Shown: one piece after another, positions 28,884-41,182 of the stretch
Numbering within the stretch: position 1 is the first letter of the stretch
How the letters are laid out: every line of letters starts with the position of its first letter
Assembly (NCBI RefSeq): GCF_000219625.1
Contig: NC_018209.1
Span: 992,001-1,056,000 of the forward strand
Source of the DNA: Zymoseptoria tritici IPO323
Taxonomy: Eukaryota > Ascomycota > Dothideomycetes > Mycosphaerellales > Mycosphaerellaceae
Direction: 5' to 3'
DNA length: 64,000 nucleotides
The notes under the pieces: generated by a model
What the model saw: only the letters and a program-made list of their open reading frames with translations
What the model was told of the DNA's origin: nothing
Databases searched by the model: none
Position numbers and translations under genes: made by a program

Positions 28884-30420
28884 CTACACATGCATGCTCG
28901 CAAAGCTAATCACAGTATCGTCAGCACTGAGAACTGTGGTCTTGACATTGTCATCCTCATCGCGGTACTTCTCGATCGAATCTTTGCGGCATTTCTCCCG
29001 GGCAGCGGTGCCTTCCTCCTGAGCCGGCACGTATTCCCAGCACATGAATTGCCAGTTGAGCTCTTTCCTCCAGCAGAGCCCGTAGCCGAGGCCGACTGGA
29101 CCGGAGTCGTTGCTAACCATCTCGGCCGTCAATCCGCCCGTTTTCGGCATGCGGTGTTTGAATATGACCCGTCCGACGCGGCTGTGGACCAATGCCATGG
29201 AGCACATTATGCAAGGCTCGTGTGTGAGGTAAATCTCGAGCCGGAGGCAGAGGTAGCCATCGGGTTTGATGTTGTCTTGGTCGAAGTATTCTTGCTCGAC
29301 GGCGGTGATGGGAAGATCGCAAAAGAAAGCGTCGCGGGCTTTTTCGTCCAGGGCCAGACCACCTTTGGTGAAGTTGCTCTCGGCTTTGGCGGCAGCTTTG
29401 GTGATGCCTGTGGATGCGCAGCGGAGTCGCTTTCGACCGACCATGCCGACCGCTCGCATGATTGCGTGCGCCATCATGTTGCCTCTTCCGCAGGTGTCTT
29501 GCTGTCCGGCATTGAACTGGTGCTCCTGTGGCTTGTAGCGTGCATCGCTGGCGACGGCGATGATCTGCGTCCTGCCTTCCATGCGTTCGACGATGACACA
29601 TCCGACTCCTGAGCCGATTCCGAGGCGTCTACCTTCGTCACCGACGCGCTCGGCGAGCTTGAGCGCTTCCTCCACACCGAAGTTCTCTTCTTCTGCGGAC
29701 TGAAGCTCGTCTTCTGCTTTCTGAATGCTCAGAGGGTGCGCTCCGAATGGATTGGTCTTGCGGTAGAACGTTGGCCAGTAGTCCTGCGACCACTGATTGG
29801 CCTGCTCTGGGCTCGTTGGTGGAAGGATCGGCACGGTGATCTCCTTGATTTCGAGAGGGTAGGCCCATGAATCTGGCGACGAGCAGAAAGGCGTGTGGCT
29901 CTTCAACAGCGGGTATAGATCGGCGAGGCTCATAGCCTGAGTCGGGCAAACCAGCAGATGAAGTGTCGGTGTCCTGCCGCTGCTGCGTGGACGGGATGGT
30001 GCAGAGTACTCCCAGATGGCGGTCTGAGGTGCCTGCATGACGGTTAGGGGTGTGTTCTCCCATGCGCGCGGTACGGCATGCATCTCCTTGACGAGATCGC
30101 GCTGGCCAAGGACATGTGACGGCAGGTATTTCGGCTTGGCAAAGCGGCGGAGGTGCTGGAGGTCGACCTTGTCGTGGTCGGGAACATTTTCTTTGATGAC
30201 TCTGAAGGGTGGTCAGCTGGGACGAGTGGTGCAGTGGAGTGTGACGTGGAAGAACGTACTTCAGGATGCCCTCTGCATGCTTACTAGGCATTTCGACGGT
30301 CCACACTTGGATGGTCTCCTTGGAGAGACGACATTCTTCTTTGGTTTTGAGGTGAACCATTCGCCGCTTGACGTCGACGTCGGCGATGTGATGCTTGGAG
30401 TCTCGTCGTAGCGCGGACAT
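28884..30420 (-). CDS. TAD3: tRNA-specific adenosine deaminase, non-catalytic subunit Tad3/ADAT3
   Basis: Two exons: 30260-30420 and 28884-30201, intron 58 nt, 492 residues. The C-terminal deaminase domain has NMMAHAIMRAVG, where the catalytic Glu of the usual HAE is replaced by Ile, and the zinc motif HEPCIMCSMALVHSR. Loss of the Glu is the hallmark of Tad3, the inactive partner of Tad2; the pair converts A34 to inosine in tRNA anticodons. The N-terminal half binds tRNA in known structures. Fungal filamentous Tad3 is longer than yeast (322). The frame remains open upstream and contains one more ATG at 30570, which would add 50 hydrophobic and Arg-rich residues; the 30420 start is chosen because conserved-looking sequence begins there. 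Confidence 0.9.
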
Positions 30421-31047
30421 GAGGTTGTTGGGGTGGAGGCGGTGAAGGTGTTGAAGGAGGGTGTTTGTTGTGAAACGGAGCGAGGTGATGAAGCGGCGAA
30501 AGAAGTGCCATTTCCGGGCTTCACCTGCGAGGAAAGAGCCCAACGACCCCAGCCCCAGCAACCAGGCCATCGCGCCGTCTTGCGCTTCTGCGGGCTGCGG
30601 CTGTGGCTTGCTGACGCTGACTTCTCTTGCTTGCCCTCTTTCTTCTTTCTTCTTTGATTCACAATGGCAACGATTTAAGGGATTTTCAATACGCAGCCCT
30701 ACTGCATCAAACGGTGCAATCGACAAGGTAGTGTTGGTTGCCCTGCAGGATCTTAGGCGATCATCGAACGGGTCTTGCTATGTTTGCTACCAGTATACAT
30801 CTCCCGTAGATGCGCACACGGGCGAATTAGGATGCCTAGGTGAATGTATGAATGAACGATAGGAAGGGGCATTCACCTGAGGTGCGTGAAGTTCACAAAA
30901 ATCGATCGGCAAGACCTGCCCCAGCATCTTGGCAAGCGACGGGAGGAACCTTGTTCAACTGCCGGCGCGTCTTCCCCGATGGCGATGCGCGTGTCGAACC
31001 TGGTTCTTTCATGTGACAACCGTCACCTGAGCTTCTCGAAGTCAGAC
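30421..31047. promoter_or_regulatory. Divergent intergenic region, TAD3 / ORC5
   Basis: About 627 bp between divergent ATGs. It includes the in-frame upstream extension of TAD3 (to about 30570 for its ATG) and possible upstream in-frame ATGs of ORC5 at 30979 and 30985. Otherwise no feature is clear. Confidence 0.45.
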
Positions 31048-32474
31048 ATGGGGCTTCCACTCCCAGACGAGCTGCTGCTGTCGCTGATCGAACAGTGGCC
31101 GTGTCGAGAGGTGCAGCTTCGGCAGCTCGCGGCTCTTCTCTCTGTGAGTATTCACCACGCTCGCCCAAGGTGATCAAAGCTCATGCATGCCAGCCATCCC
31201 TCCCGAGTCCATCCTCCCTCGTACTCTACGGACCGCACGCCACGGGCAAGAGCAGCATCACAAGGTCATATCTGAAATCCGCCAATCTCACACATGCCAT
31301 CCTCCGCTGCCGAGAATGCGTGACCGCACGGCATTTACTCGAGCGCACAGTCGATGCCGTGCACCAAGCTCTACAAGACGATGGAGATGAGACGATTGGA
31401 GACTACAACGGAAGATGCGAGAACGTCAGCGCGCTCGCTGTGCATCTGCAGCGATTGCTACAAAGACGAGACAAATTTATACTGGTATTCGACGGCATTG
31501 ATATGCAGCGAGAAGCGCCGCCGACCATGCTCCCCGCGCTGGCACGCATCGGCGAGACTGTGCCTGGACTGACCATCGTCTTCATCATCCAACACCCCGC
31601 TCCTCGATTTCTACACCAAGCAGGCGTGCCGCATGTCCATTTCACGCCATTCTCCCGGAACCAGTCAATACACATCGTAGCAAGGACGCCGCTGGATATC
31701 TTTGAAGACCCTCCAGCCGCGAGCTTGGACTATGATGAAGAAGTACATGAAGAAGACAAGGGATGGCTGTGGCCGCGGTTCTGTGCAGCAGTCTGGGATT
31801 CTCTGGCGAACAATGCTGCTCGCGACCTGCTAGCTTTCCGAGATGCCTGCAACAAGCTTTGGAGACCCTTCGTGGCGCCGGTCGTTAAGGGCGACTTTGG
31901 CACACGAGACTTCAGCCGACTTCTTGTAGCACAACGAAGACTCTTCCAGGATGAAACGCTGCTCATGGATTCCATCGTACTTTCATCAGACTCGACTTCA
32001 AACCTGGCGAAGAGCAAAACGCATGACCTGCCGTACTACGCAAAGTGGCTGTTGGTGGCAGCCTATCTCGCGTCGTTCAACCCAGCGAGACTAGACGCCC
32101 TATACTTCATGAAATCAACGGAACGCAAACGCCGCAAGAAAGGCGGTGGAACAGCCCGCTCAGGAGGCGGACGACCCGGCAAGATCAGGAAAATACCCCG
32201 ACATCTCTTAGCCGCGTCTGCATTCACATTGGACCGGCATCTTGCGATATTGCATGCGATCTTGCCTCATGATCTGCGCACGACCATTGATATCTACAAG
32301 CAGATTGCGACGCTCTCTGGCTTGAGATTGTTGGTCAAGGCAGGTGGAATAGGTGGTGGTGATCCTCTCGAGCCTGGCGGAAAGTGGAGGGTTGGACCGA
32401 TGGTGACTTGGGAGCATGTCCAGAGTCTGGCGAGAAGTCTGGACTTTAATCTGCTGGATTATGTAGCAGAGTGA
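31048..32474 (+). CDS. ORC5: Origin recognition complex subunit 5
   Basis: Two exons: 31048-31143 and 31194-32474, intron 50 nt, 458 residues. Exon 1 encodes LPLPDELLLSLIEQWPCREV, the typical start of Orc5. Splicing leads straight into the AAA+ P-loop LVLYGPHATGKSSITRSYL (Walker A), with Walker B at FILVFDGID. The C-terminal part carries DLPYYAKWLLVAAYLASFNP and the winged-helix region ending LDFNLLDYVAE, matching the Orc5 C-terminal domain. As part of ORC it binds ATP and marks replication origins. A basic insert (ERKRRKKGGG) lies at about residues 348-372. Upstream in-frame ATGs at 30979 and 30985 exist, but starting at 31048 matches the family. Confidence 0.9.
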
Positions 32475-32663
32475 TGTGAGGAGAGCGTGCGAATATCCCA
32501 ATGGCTTCAATCTCCCCAGCTCGTATTAACGTCGTATAGCGGATGCTGCCGGGTAACTTCAAATGAACCTTGAGGTTCTGACACGCCAGGATCAACCCCA
32601 GCAAGTGGTAGATTCAACTTCAGTCCACTCCTTCATGATCACTGTCACCTCTATACATCTCGA

Positions 32664-33026
32664 ATGGATCCTTCTTGGACGTATTCAACCAGTTCCAGAA
32701 GATCGAGTTTCAACATGTCCTTTAACGATCGGATCTCGGCAGCAAGCCGTGGCGACAATGCCGCGATACCAAGCCTGGGCGTTCTAGACATGACAGCGTC
32801 ATTACAGCGCCTAAAAGAAAACGCCCCCATACAAATCCTCCAGCGCGTCGGCGAAAGATTGCGTACACCTCCGATCTCGTACGTCGCGAAGGAAGAGTTC
32901 ATTGCACTGCCCGTTCCTTATGTTCTTCGCCTAAGTCTTGGCCAAAGGAGTAAAGTCCCGCCCATGGACGCTTGGCTTGAGATTGTTGTCTCGTCTTTAG
33001 TTTGCTTGCCACTGTTTTCTTGTTGA
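32664..33026 (+). CDS. Possible small ORF of unknown function
   Basis: An ATG-initiated frame of 120 residues lies alone between ORC5 and the ABC transporter. It is Ser/Arg-rich at first and then more helical (LGVLDMTASLQRLKENAPIQ). No family is recognised and no signal sequence is seen. It could equally be part of the long 5' leader of the ABC transporter gene. The rest of 32475-33157 shows nothing. Confidence 0.3.
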   Translation: MDPSWTYSTSSRRSSFNMSFNDRISAASRGDNAAIPSLGVLDMTASLQRLKENAPIQILQRVGERLRTPPISYVAKEEFIALPVPYVLRLSLGQRSKVPPMDAWLEIVVSSLVCLPLFSC

Positions 33027-33157
33027 TAACATCAACCCATTCCCATGGCCGACATACAACGATAATACCAGTCTATCGCTTTCTCTTCCCTTCGGATCAG
33101 GCACTGGCCTGTGGACATCTCTCGCGCCCCGGAAACCTCCCGGACGACTAGCCCATC

Positions 33158-36100
33158 ATGCTTGCCATTCGCCAAACGTGGGCCCTCTGCGAGAAAACCA
33201 TCACCATCATATTTCTCCGCCACTGGCTAGGAACTCTCACTCGCGCATTCATCGCTCCGATCATTCTGGTGTTCATCCTGGGCTATTCGAAAAACTTCTT
33301 TGTACCGCCCAGTAATTTTGGAATTGGAAACCCGACGCCCGTCCGATCGTTGAGGGATGCGGCGTCCGCGTCAGCTGGAGGTCGAGATACTCTGGCCATT
33401 GTCAACCAAGGACTCACTGGCGGCGATATCGAGACCGTTGTCAATGCGATTTCGGAACCGTTCACTTCACAGGGCAAGATTGTTAGAGTCATCGAATCGA
33501 CGGCGAATTTGCTCGATGTTTGCCCTAGCTCACTGCGTGGAGTGACGCCTTGCTTTGCTGGTGTTGTCTTCGAGTCATCGCCCAATGAAGGTCCAGGTGG
33601 GATATGGAACTACACGATCCGTGCGGACGGAAGTTTTGGCACGAACATCTACGTCGACCGAACGAACAATGCCGCGGAAATCTACATTCTACCCCTGCAG
33701 CATGCCATCGACAGTGCAATTGCAACTGTCAGTGGTGACACACTACCGGATGACGTCCAGGAATTCCCATTCACATCGAGAAACCAGCAGGAACGCGCGG
33801 AGAATATCACGAGGCTGTACATGAACACGCTGATTGACATTCTCGGTCTGGCGTACTTCATCGGTATCGTGGGTATTTGCTATCAACTCACTGGACACAT
33901 GGCGCAGGAGCGAGAGCTGGGAATGTCGCAACTGATCGAAGCCATGATGCCGAATCGACAGCGCTGGGTTCCGCAAGTGGCTCGTCTGGTGTCGTTGCAC
34001 ATATCCTTCGACATCCTTTACTTCCCCTCCTGGGTAATCATGGGAGCGATTGTCGGTCAACTGAATTATCCACACTCGAACATCGGCATTCCGATCGGAT
34101 TCTTCATCTTGGCTGGTCTTGCATTGGCTTCGTGGTCGATTGCATTCGCGAGTCTGTTCAGTAAAGCACAGCTTTCGGGTATCACGGTCACCATCACATC
34201 TATTGTATTGGCGATCTTGATCCAGGTGATCCCGCCTCCCGCTACTGCAGCGACAGTCGTGCTGGCTGTGATTTTCCCCCCGATCAATTTCACCTTGTTC
34301 ATTATCTACATGGCATACTGGGAGCGGCTGAGTGAGCCCGCGATGCTGTCTCAGGGAGCACCGATTCCGCCACCGTATACTGGACGAGGGATGGGACCGC
34401 CGTGGCAGTTTCCTGGATATGTGTTCTTCATCATTTGCATTATCCAGCTTTTGGTGTATCCCGTCATTGGAGCTTTGATTGAGCGGGTGCTTTACGGAAC
34501 GGGCTCGAAGTCAAGGCAATTACGATACAATGGGAATGATGCGCCGGAGGCGGTGAAGGTCACTTCGCTGTCGAAGCACTACCCTCCTGGTTGGTTTTCG
34601 ACACTTTTTGGCAGGGTTTCCAAAAATCCACCACAAACTGTCCGGGCTGTGAACGATGTCAGCTTCACGATCTACAAGGGCCAGATTGTGGTGCTCCTGG
34701 GGGCTAATGGAAGTGGCAAGTCGACTTCCTTGGACACCCTCGCCGGCCTGCAAAAACCTACCAGCGGTACCATCGAGATGGATGCAACAGGTGGTATCGG
34801 TCTCTGCCCACAAAAGAACGTCCTCTGGAACGAGTTGACAGTCTACGAGCACGTCCGCATCTTCAACAAGCTCAAGGCAGAGAAGGTCGACTCGAAGGCC
34901 GACATCAAGGCTCTCGTGGCCTCGTGTGATCTGGACCTCAAATTGGACGCCCGCTCCTCGACATTGTCCGGTGGCCAAAAGCGAAAGTGCCAGCTTGCTA
35001 TGATGTTGACAGGAGGATCCAGTGTCTGCATGTTGGACGAAGTCAGCTCCGGATTGGATCCTCTCAGTCGAAGGAAGATTTGGGATATCATTTTGGCGGA
35101 GCGAGGAAAGCGGTCGATGTTGCTGACTACCCACTTCCTCGACGAAGCGGACTTGCTCTCCGACGATATCACGATTCTGTCCAAGGGCAACCTTGTCGCC
35201 CACGGATCGTCTGTCGAGCTCAAGCATCATCTTGGCGGCGGGTATCGAGTTCGCATTTACCACGAGAACAAGAAGGAGCTGCCAGCCGAGCTTGAGGCAA
35301 CGTCGAAGAAGATCTACCACGATCAGACCGTCTACAACCTTGCAGATTCAGCCTCGGCGGCACGGTTCGTCACAGAGTTGGAGAGGCATGGTATCAGCGA
35401 TTATCAGGTCAACGGACCTACCATCGAAGATGTGTTCCTCAAGCTGGCGGAAGAAGTCAAAGACGAGCTCGAGAAGGATGTGGGACCGGGTACATCGTCC
35501 AAACACGACAAGCACGATGGCTCTGACGGCTCCTCATCAACTCACGACAAGGGCCTGGAACTGCTACCTGGCAGACCTCTTGGCTTCTTCGGCCAGTCTT
35601 GGGTACTCTTCCGCAAGCGAGCGACGATTCTGCGGCGCAACAAGTGGCCGTACCTGATCGCTTTGCTACTTCCGATCATCGCTGCTGGGCTGGTCACGCT
35701 ATTCCTCGGAAGTCTACCTCCGCTCTCTTGCGATCCGCGAGACCAGGTCACCGTGTCGGACCAAGTCTCGCTCAACAACTACGAACTAGGCAACCGCACC
35801 GTTCCAGTCGGCCCCACCACACCCGTACAGTATCTTACCGAGCAATTTCCAAACTTTGCGGCGCAGGACGCTTACATCACGCTCGACTCATTGCCAGCGT
35901 TCTTGAACTACTTCGACGAGAACTACTCGCAAATTCGACCCGGTGGAGTCTTCATTGGAGGAGGATCTCCACCTACCTTTTCCTGGCTCGGCGGCGAGAT
36001 CAGAGACGGACTCGAGACCGCAGTGCTGGCCCAAAACCTGCTCGACGTGGGCCTTTTGCAGACTCCCATCACGGCTTCGTATCAGAGTTTCGACCAGCCC

Positions 36101-38126
36101 GGTGCGCCGACTGTGGGAGACACCTTGCAGTTCATCCTATACTTTGGACTGGCTATGGCTGCGTTCCCAGGGTTCTTCGCGCTGTACACGAATGCTGAAC
36201 GCCTTCGCAACGTTCGTGCCCTGCACTACAGCAACGGAGTCCGAGCTGGACCATTGTGGATCGCCTACACTGCATTCGACTTCATCATCATTATTGTGGT
36301 CGCTGCTGTGTCTGTGGGCATCTTCGTGTCCGCATCCGACATCTTCTACAATCCCGGCTATCTGTTCGTCATCTTTGCGCTCTATGGACTTTCGGCGACC
36401 CTTTCAGCATACATCGTGTCGTTGTTCACGACCAGTCAGCTCGCTACATTCGCTTTCGCGGCTGGTGGACAGTGTTGTATGCTGCTGATCTACTTCGTAA
36501 GCATGGTTTCTTCTATTCTTGCAGAGAACTGTTACTGACTCTTCCACAGCTCGTCTACCTTCTCATCATCACCTTCCGCCCCGCAGCAAGCATCGATAAC
36601 GAAGTTGACATCGCCCACTACACAATGGCGCTCTTCTTCCCGTCCGGCAATCTACTCCGAGCATTACTCCTCTCTCTGAACCAGTTCTCCCTGCTCTGCC
36701 ACGGAGCGACGACTATTCCATCATATGCCGGAGACATCCAAGTCTACGGTGGCGCAATCCTCTACCTGGTCCTACAGACCATCATCCAGTTGATCGTTCT
36801 GATCTGGTACGACTCGGGCTACAAACCTGCATTCCTCGCCCGCCGTGGGCACAAGTCTGTCGATGTGGAAGAGATTGATGACTATGACGACGAGGTTATC
36901 ACCGAAGCGAGTCGCGTTGAAGGCTGCAAAGATGAGCTCCGCGTTACCCATGCCACGAAAGCTTTCCGATCTTTCGTGGCTGTTCAAGATGTGTCTTTCG
37001 GTGTGCCTCACGGGCAGACATTTGCCCTTTTAGGGCCCAACGGAGGTAAGTTCTGACATGCAGCATAGCCTGGGTCCTTTTGGACTATGGTGAGTCTCGG
37101 GTGTATGAATATCGCTGACCGTATACCTTGCGCTTTGTAGCCGGCAAATCAACAACCATCAACCTCATCCGCGGAGACATGCTTCCTTCCGAACCCACCT
37201 CCGACATTCTTATCGAAGATGTCTCCATCATCGACCGTCGCGCGGCAGCCCGTCAGAACCTGGGAGTCTGTCCGCAGTTTGATGCCTTGGATATAATGAC
37301 TGCCATCGAACATCTCAGGTTCTACGCCCGTGCCCGCGGCGTCGCAGACGTGGAACACAATGTCGAAAAGGTCATCCACGCTGTTGGTCTGGCGCAATTC
37401 AAGACCCGTATGGCGTCCAAACTCTCCGGAGGCAACAAGCGGAAGCTTTCCCTTGGGATCGCACTAATGGGTAATCCCTCTGTGTTAATTCTCGACGAAC
37501 CGTCCTCAGGAATGGATGCAGCATCGAAGCGTGTAATGTGGCGTACACTCTCCGCTGTATCCGCCGGCCGTTCTCTCGTCATAACAACGCATAGCATGGA
37601 GGAAGCAGATGCCCTAGCCGACCGAGCAGGTATTATGGCCAAACGCATGCTTGCTCTCGGCACAGCGGACCAATTGAGGAAGAAACACGGCGATGCCTAT
37701 CACGTCCACGTCGTGCACAAGAACGCACCCTTCAGCAGCGAAGCGGAAATGAGCGCCATCAAGAGCTGGGTGCGGTCCGCCTTTCCCAGCGTGGAAATGG
37801 AAGACCGGGTTTTCCATGGACAATTACGATTCAGCGTTCCCAATGACCGAAGTCTGGTACACGACGCATTCGACAACGGGGGAGATAAGAGAGTGGCATC
37901 GAGTTCCGGAATTAGTGCTCTGTTCGCGAAATTGGAGGCGAGTAAGGAAGATCTAGGAACGGAGTATTACTCTGTCAGCCAGGCGACGTTGGATCAGGTG
38001 TTCCTCAACATTGTGGGAAAGCATAATGTCATGGAAGAAAACTACGCCAAGGCGCAGGGCGAGCAGAAAGTCGGATTGTTCGGCAAGGTGAAGAAGAGCA
38101 TATCGACAGTCTATCATAGCGCTTAG
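33158..38126 (+). CDS. ABCA-type full-size ABC transporter
   Basis: Three exons: 33158-36496, 36550-37045 and 37141-38126, introns 53 and 95 nt, 1606 residues. Layout is TMD1-NBD1-TMD2-NBD2. TMD1 has an N-terminal helix (about 20-45), a large external loop and helices from about 225 to 445. NBD1: Walker A LLGANGSGKST at about 513, signature LSGGQKRK at about 604, Walker B CMLDEVSSGLD at about 622. TMD2 spans about 825-1215, again with a large loop. NBD2: Walker A LLGPNGAGKST, created exactly by splicing at 37045/37141, signature LSGGNKRK, Walker B LILDEPSSGMD. This is the ABCA/ABC-2 family, which moves lipids in animals; filamentous fungi have a few but budding yeast has none. Substrate unknown. 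NBD1 has Val where Pro is usual after the DE of Walker B. Confidence 0.9.
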
Positions 38127-38444
38127 AGCGCTTACCGCATCTGGAGAGGAGTTAGCAAGTTTAGAGATAGATGTGCATAGCATAGCGTAGATTTATACCC
38201 TGATCCAATCTGCATCCCGTGCTTCCGCTCAAAACAAACCCTCCAAGCTACTGAGGTATACCTCGTCTAGTCAAGTCCAAGCGAGAGTACGGAGACATCT
38301 ATCGACTGGGCTTTGTAGTCTGTTACGGTATGGCCTTCAATGGCCAACTCTCTAGCTTTGCGAGCGACGATCGCCGCACACGTTCCGCTCGGTTGGCTTC
38401 GACGGTGCAGCTTGTGCAGGAGAACAGAGGTGTGTGACTTGACC
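38127..38444. other. Convergent intergenic region
   Basis: About 318 bp between the 3' ends of the ABC transporter and the sphingomyelinase-like gene. No feature seen apart from the CTT microsatellite beginning at 38448, which is already coding. Confidence 0.45.
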
Positions 38445-40708
38445 TCACTTCTTCTTCTTCTTCGGGTTGAAAGCGCTCTGCACACTCCCATATCCTTGCG
38501 TACACGCCTGTCCCAAGGCAACACTCCCACTTCGCATGTAACAGATCTTCGCAGCAGCGCACTCCTCGCTCGTACAATTCGGCGTGCGCACACTACTCTT
38601 CCCCTGATACGTGTTGAATTGACTGACTAGTTTGCGATCCCTCTCCATCGCCTCCGTCACCTTATGCCAGAACGTTGCGTTCAGTGGTGCTTCCGCTGGC
38701 CAGTTCGCTGCGGCGCCGTAGGCTTCGCGGGTGGAGTATTCGAGAGAAAAGACTGGACCGGTGGTGGTGAGGTTGGAGAAGGAGGAGACGTCGGCGGTGA
38801 AGGTGTAGGCGTCATGGATGTTGAAGGTGCCGGTGTCGACTGTGTACATGCGGAAACCGGAGTTGAGGTTTGTGAGGGGTGTGACGGAGGGGCCAATCCA
38901 GGCTGTGTTTAGAGCGGTGGAGCAAGATTGGTTTGTGCCCTGGAGATTGTTAGAGGACTGATTGATGGACATAAGAGATGGACAACACTTACGTTATTGG
39001 CGTAGAAGATCTCGAATTGGTCTTCATGCGTATGGCCAAAGAAGATGTTGGCGATGACGTGCGGAGAGTATCGCTCAACGATTTGATAGAAGAGGTTCGT
39101 CGGGTTGGGCATGGGATTGCTACCGTCCCAACCTGAGAGCACGTGAGCGAAGAGCCAGACTCGTTCTCCGGCGTCTTCGGCGGCCTGCAATTCGTCAATC
39201 ACGAATTGGAAGGTTCCACTGACATCCGGGTTGGTGGTGTTGATGAAGTTGAGGATGTTGCTGTGGTACCAGAAGTCCGAGTTGAAGGTGATCATTCGTA
39301 AACCGTAATGGTTCTTCATCGAGTATGCGCCGTAGTGGAGTCGTGCTTGGGCGGCTGCTGCATCATTGATCCAACCTTCGTGTTTCCATAATGCGGAGAC
39401 ATGGTCGTGATTCCAGCTCATCTGTTGACCGAGTGGACCTGGTAGAGAATGCGGTGCTGTAATTGCCTCTGGGTTCGTGTCATGATTTCCCAGTACTGCG
39501 AAAACGGGTCCTGTCTAGAGAAAATGTCAGACGTCTGTTAATGTGTACGATGCAGTCACTCATCAACCTACCAGGTAAGATTTGAACATGTAATTGTAGA
39601 TCGTCGTCTCGGCATAAGTGGTGTATGCACGACTCAGCTCGTTCTGGCTCTCATGACTAACCAGATCTCCCGTATAGATCGTCCAGCCCAATGGATTCTT
39701 CTTTGATGTACCCGTCAATGGACCAACTGCTTGGAGCGCAGCCAGACCGAGGTCATAAGGAGAGTCACAGTCGAAGTATCCGTACGAAGGCGCAGGAAAG
39801 CTAGTCTGGCCACTTATGAGGTCGGAGTTTTTTTCATTCGATCGACAGCACAGACCGCTGGTGCAATTTCCTTCTGATCCGACTTTGTATCGAGGATCGA
39901 TGTGAAAGTCGCTCATGTGTAGGACCTTGACCGTTTCGCCGCTTGGCTTGAACACCTTCGGATGCTTCGGCTTGGGCTTTGGAAAAAGTCCAGTCGCGAT
40001 CAAAGGGGAAGTCTTGGAAGCATCACAGAAGGTGCTTGATAGGGAATGGCAGATGTAGTGGCCGTCCAGACCTGAAACGTCTGCAAATGCTAGGACTTGA
40101 GTCCAGATGGCTCCAAAGGTCGACGCATTGTAGCTTTCCACACAGGCTTCTTCAGACTTGAATCCCGTAGCGTTGCAAAAGCTCACCAGTGCATCAGGTA
40201 CAAGACTTGGAGCCAATTGAGCGGCACGCTTGGCGATGGAGAGAGCTTCCAGACATGTTGAGCAGTTCCCGGAGGACTGAGACTCGGCGATTTTCGATTT
40301 GACATCGGAGACGACATCTGATATCACCTTGTTCTGCTCCGATAGTGTCAAGTTGGCGGTCGGCTGAGGGTAGAAGACAGGATCCGGGTCGTAGTCTGGT
40401 ATTGTGTCAGGATTCGTCAGGTTCGCGGGATAGGTGATGTTGAGGATGGGATCGTAGACGGCAGGCTGTGGCTCCTGTCCTGTGGGCACTGGATAGAACG
40501 ACGACCAGACACTTGAAGGAACGCCGGTCGGAGCAACGAAGCTACTCGCACCCGGTACGCTGAATGCTGCATGCTCATATCCAGCTTGAGCATTTCCCAG
40601 CCGGAGCATCAGCTGAGCGACGGCCATGGTCATACAAGCCAGTCCCATGACGGCGATGAGGATGAAGGATATTGAAGAAGTGAAAACATCTCTGCATTGG
40701 CGGCCCAT
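38445..40708 (-). CDS. Acid sphingomyelinase-like metallophosphoesterase with saposin-B domain
   Basis: Three exons (39572-40708, 38993-39514, 38445-38939), introns 57 and 53 nt, 717 residues. An N-terminal membrane helix at about 12-37 (ISFILIAVMGLACMTMAVAQ) acts as signal anchor or signal peptide. A saposin-B-like region with paired cysteines (NCSTCLEALSIAKRAA, VSFCNATGF, YICHSLSSTFC) spans about 145-235. The calcineurin-like catalytic domain has the metal-binding blocks MSDFHIDPRY, IYTGDLVSHE, VLGNHDT and FFGHTHEDQ. Many NxS/T sites support lumenal or extracellular exposure. The family hydrolyses sphingomyelin or related phosphodiesters; fungi lack sphingomyelin, so inositol phosphoceramide-like or other substrates are plausible. 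The protein ends in five lysines coded by a CTT repeat on the plus strand. Confidence 0.88.
38448..38464. repeat. CTT trinucleotide microsatellite inside a coding end
   Basis: About five CTT units on the plus strand code for the terminal poly-lysine of the sphingomyelinase-like protein, directly before its TGA stop at 38445-38447. Confidence 0.7.
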
Positions 40709-41182
40709 GAGAAGAGGTCGTCATAGCTTTCGTTATACTAAACTTGGAAGTAAGGTATATTCGAGGCGGCATATCTGTAAGAGGCATGGCCTTGGCGTCA
40801 TCTCTGCACGTTTGTCCCTTGTACCTGGTCCAATTGAAACGCCAGGGATGTCCACGTTGGTGATGCATTTTAGGCTGATGTTGAGGACACAACAACCACG
40901 ACTCCATATCGCATCAAACATCGCGGAAAGCCCGTCAAGCCAGTAGCTGAAGACCACTGAGTGAAGGAGTGAAGTCGGTCTGCGAGTGGGGCTTCCTAAG
41001 AGGTCCTTCCGACTTCACGCCGTGTCAACACCCAAAACGCAAGTCTTTCAACCAGGGAGAAAGAAGTGAATCAGCCAAAGATTCACATACAACCCAATAG
41101 AACAAAAGCCAAGTCAGAAGACCAGCAAGCGCAGAACTCCCCTCTTGGAGCAAGAACAACAAGAGAAGACCAGCAAGCAACA
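40709..41182. promoter_or_regulatory. Divergent intergenic region
   Basis: About 474 bp upstream of both the sphingomyelinase-like gene (minus) and the Q-rich unknown (plus). No recognisable element; the last 130 bp are A/C-rich with few G, typical of a fungal 5' leader. Confidence 0.4.

Noticed and set aside
29638..30726. 362-codon minus-strand frame as an independent gene
   Set aside because: It contains TAD3 exon 1 in frame and then reads through the intron into the wrong frame of exon 2.
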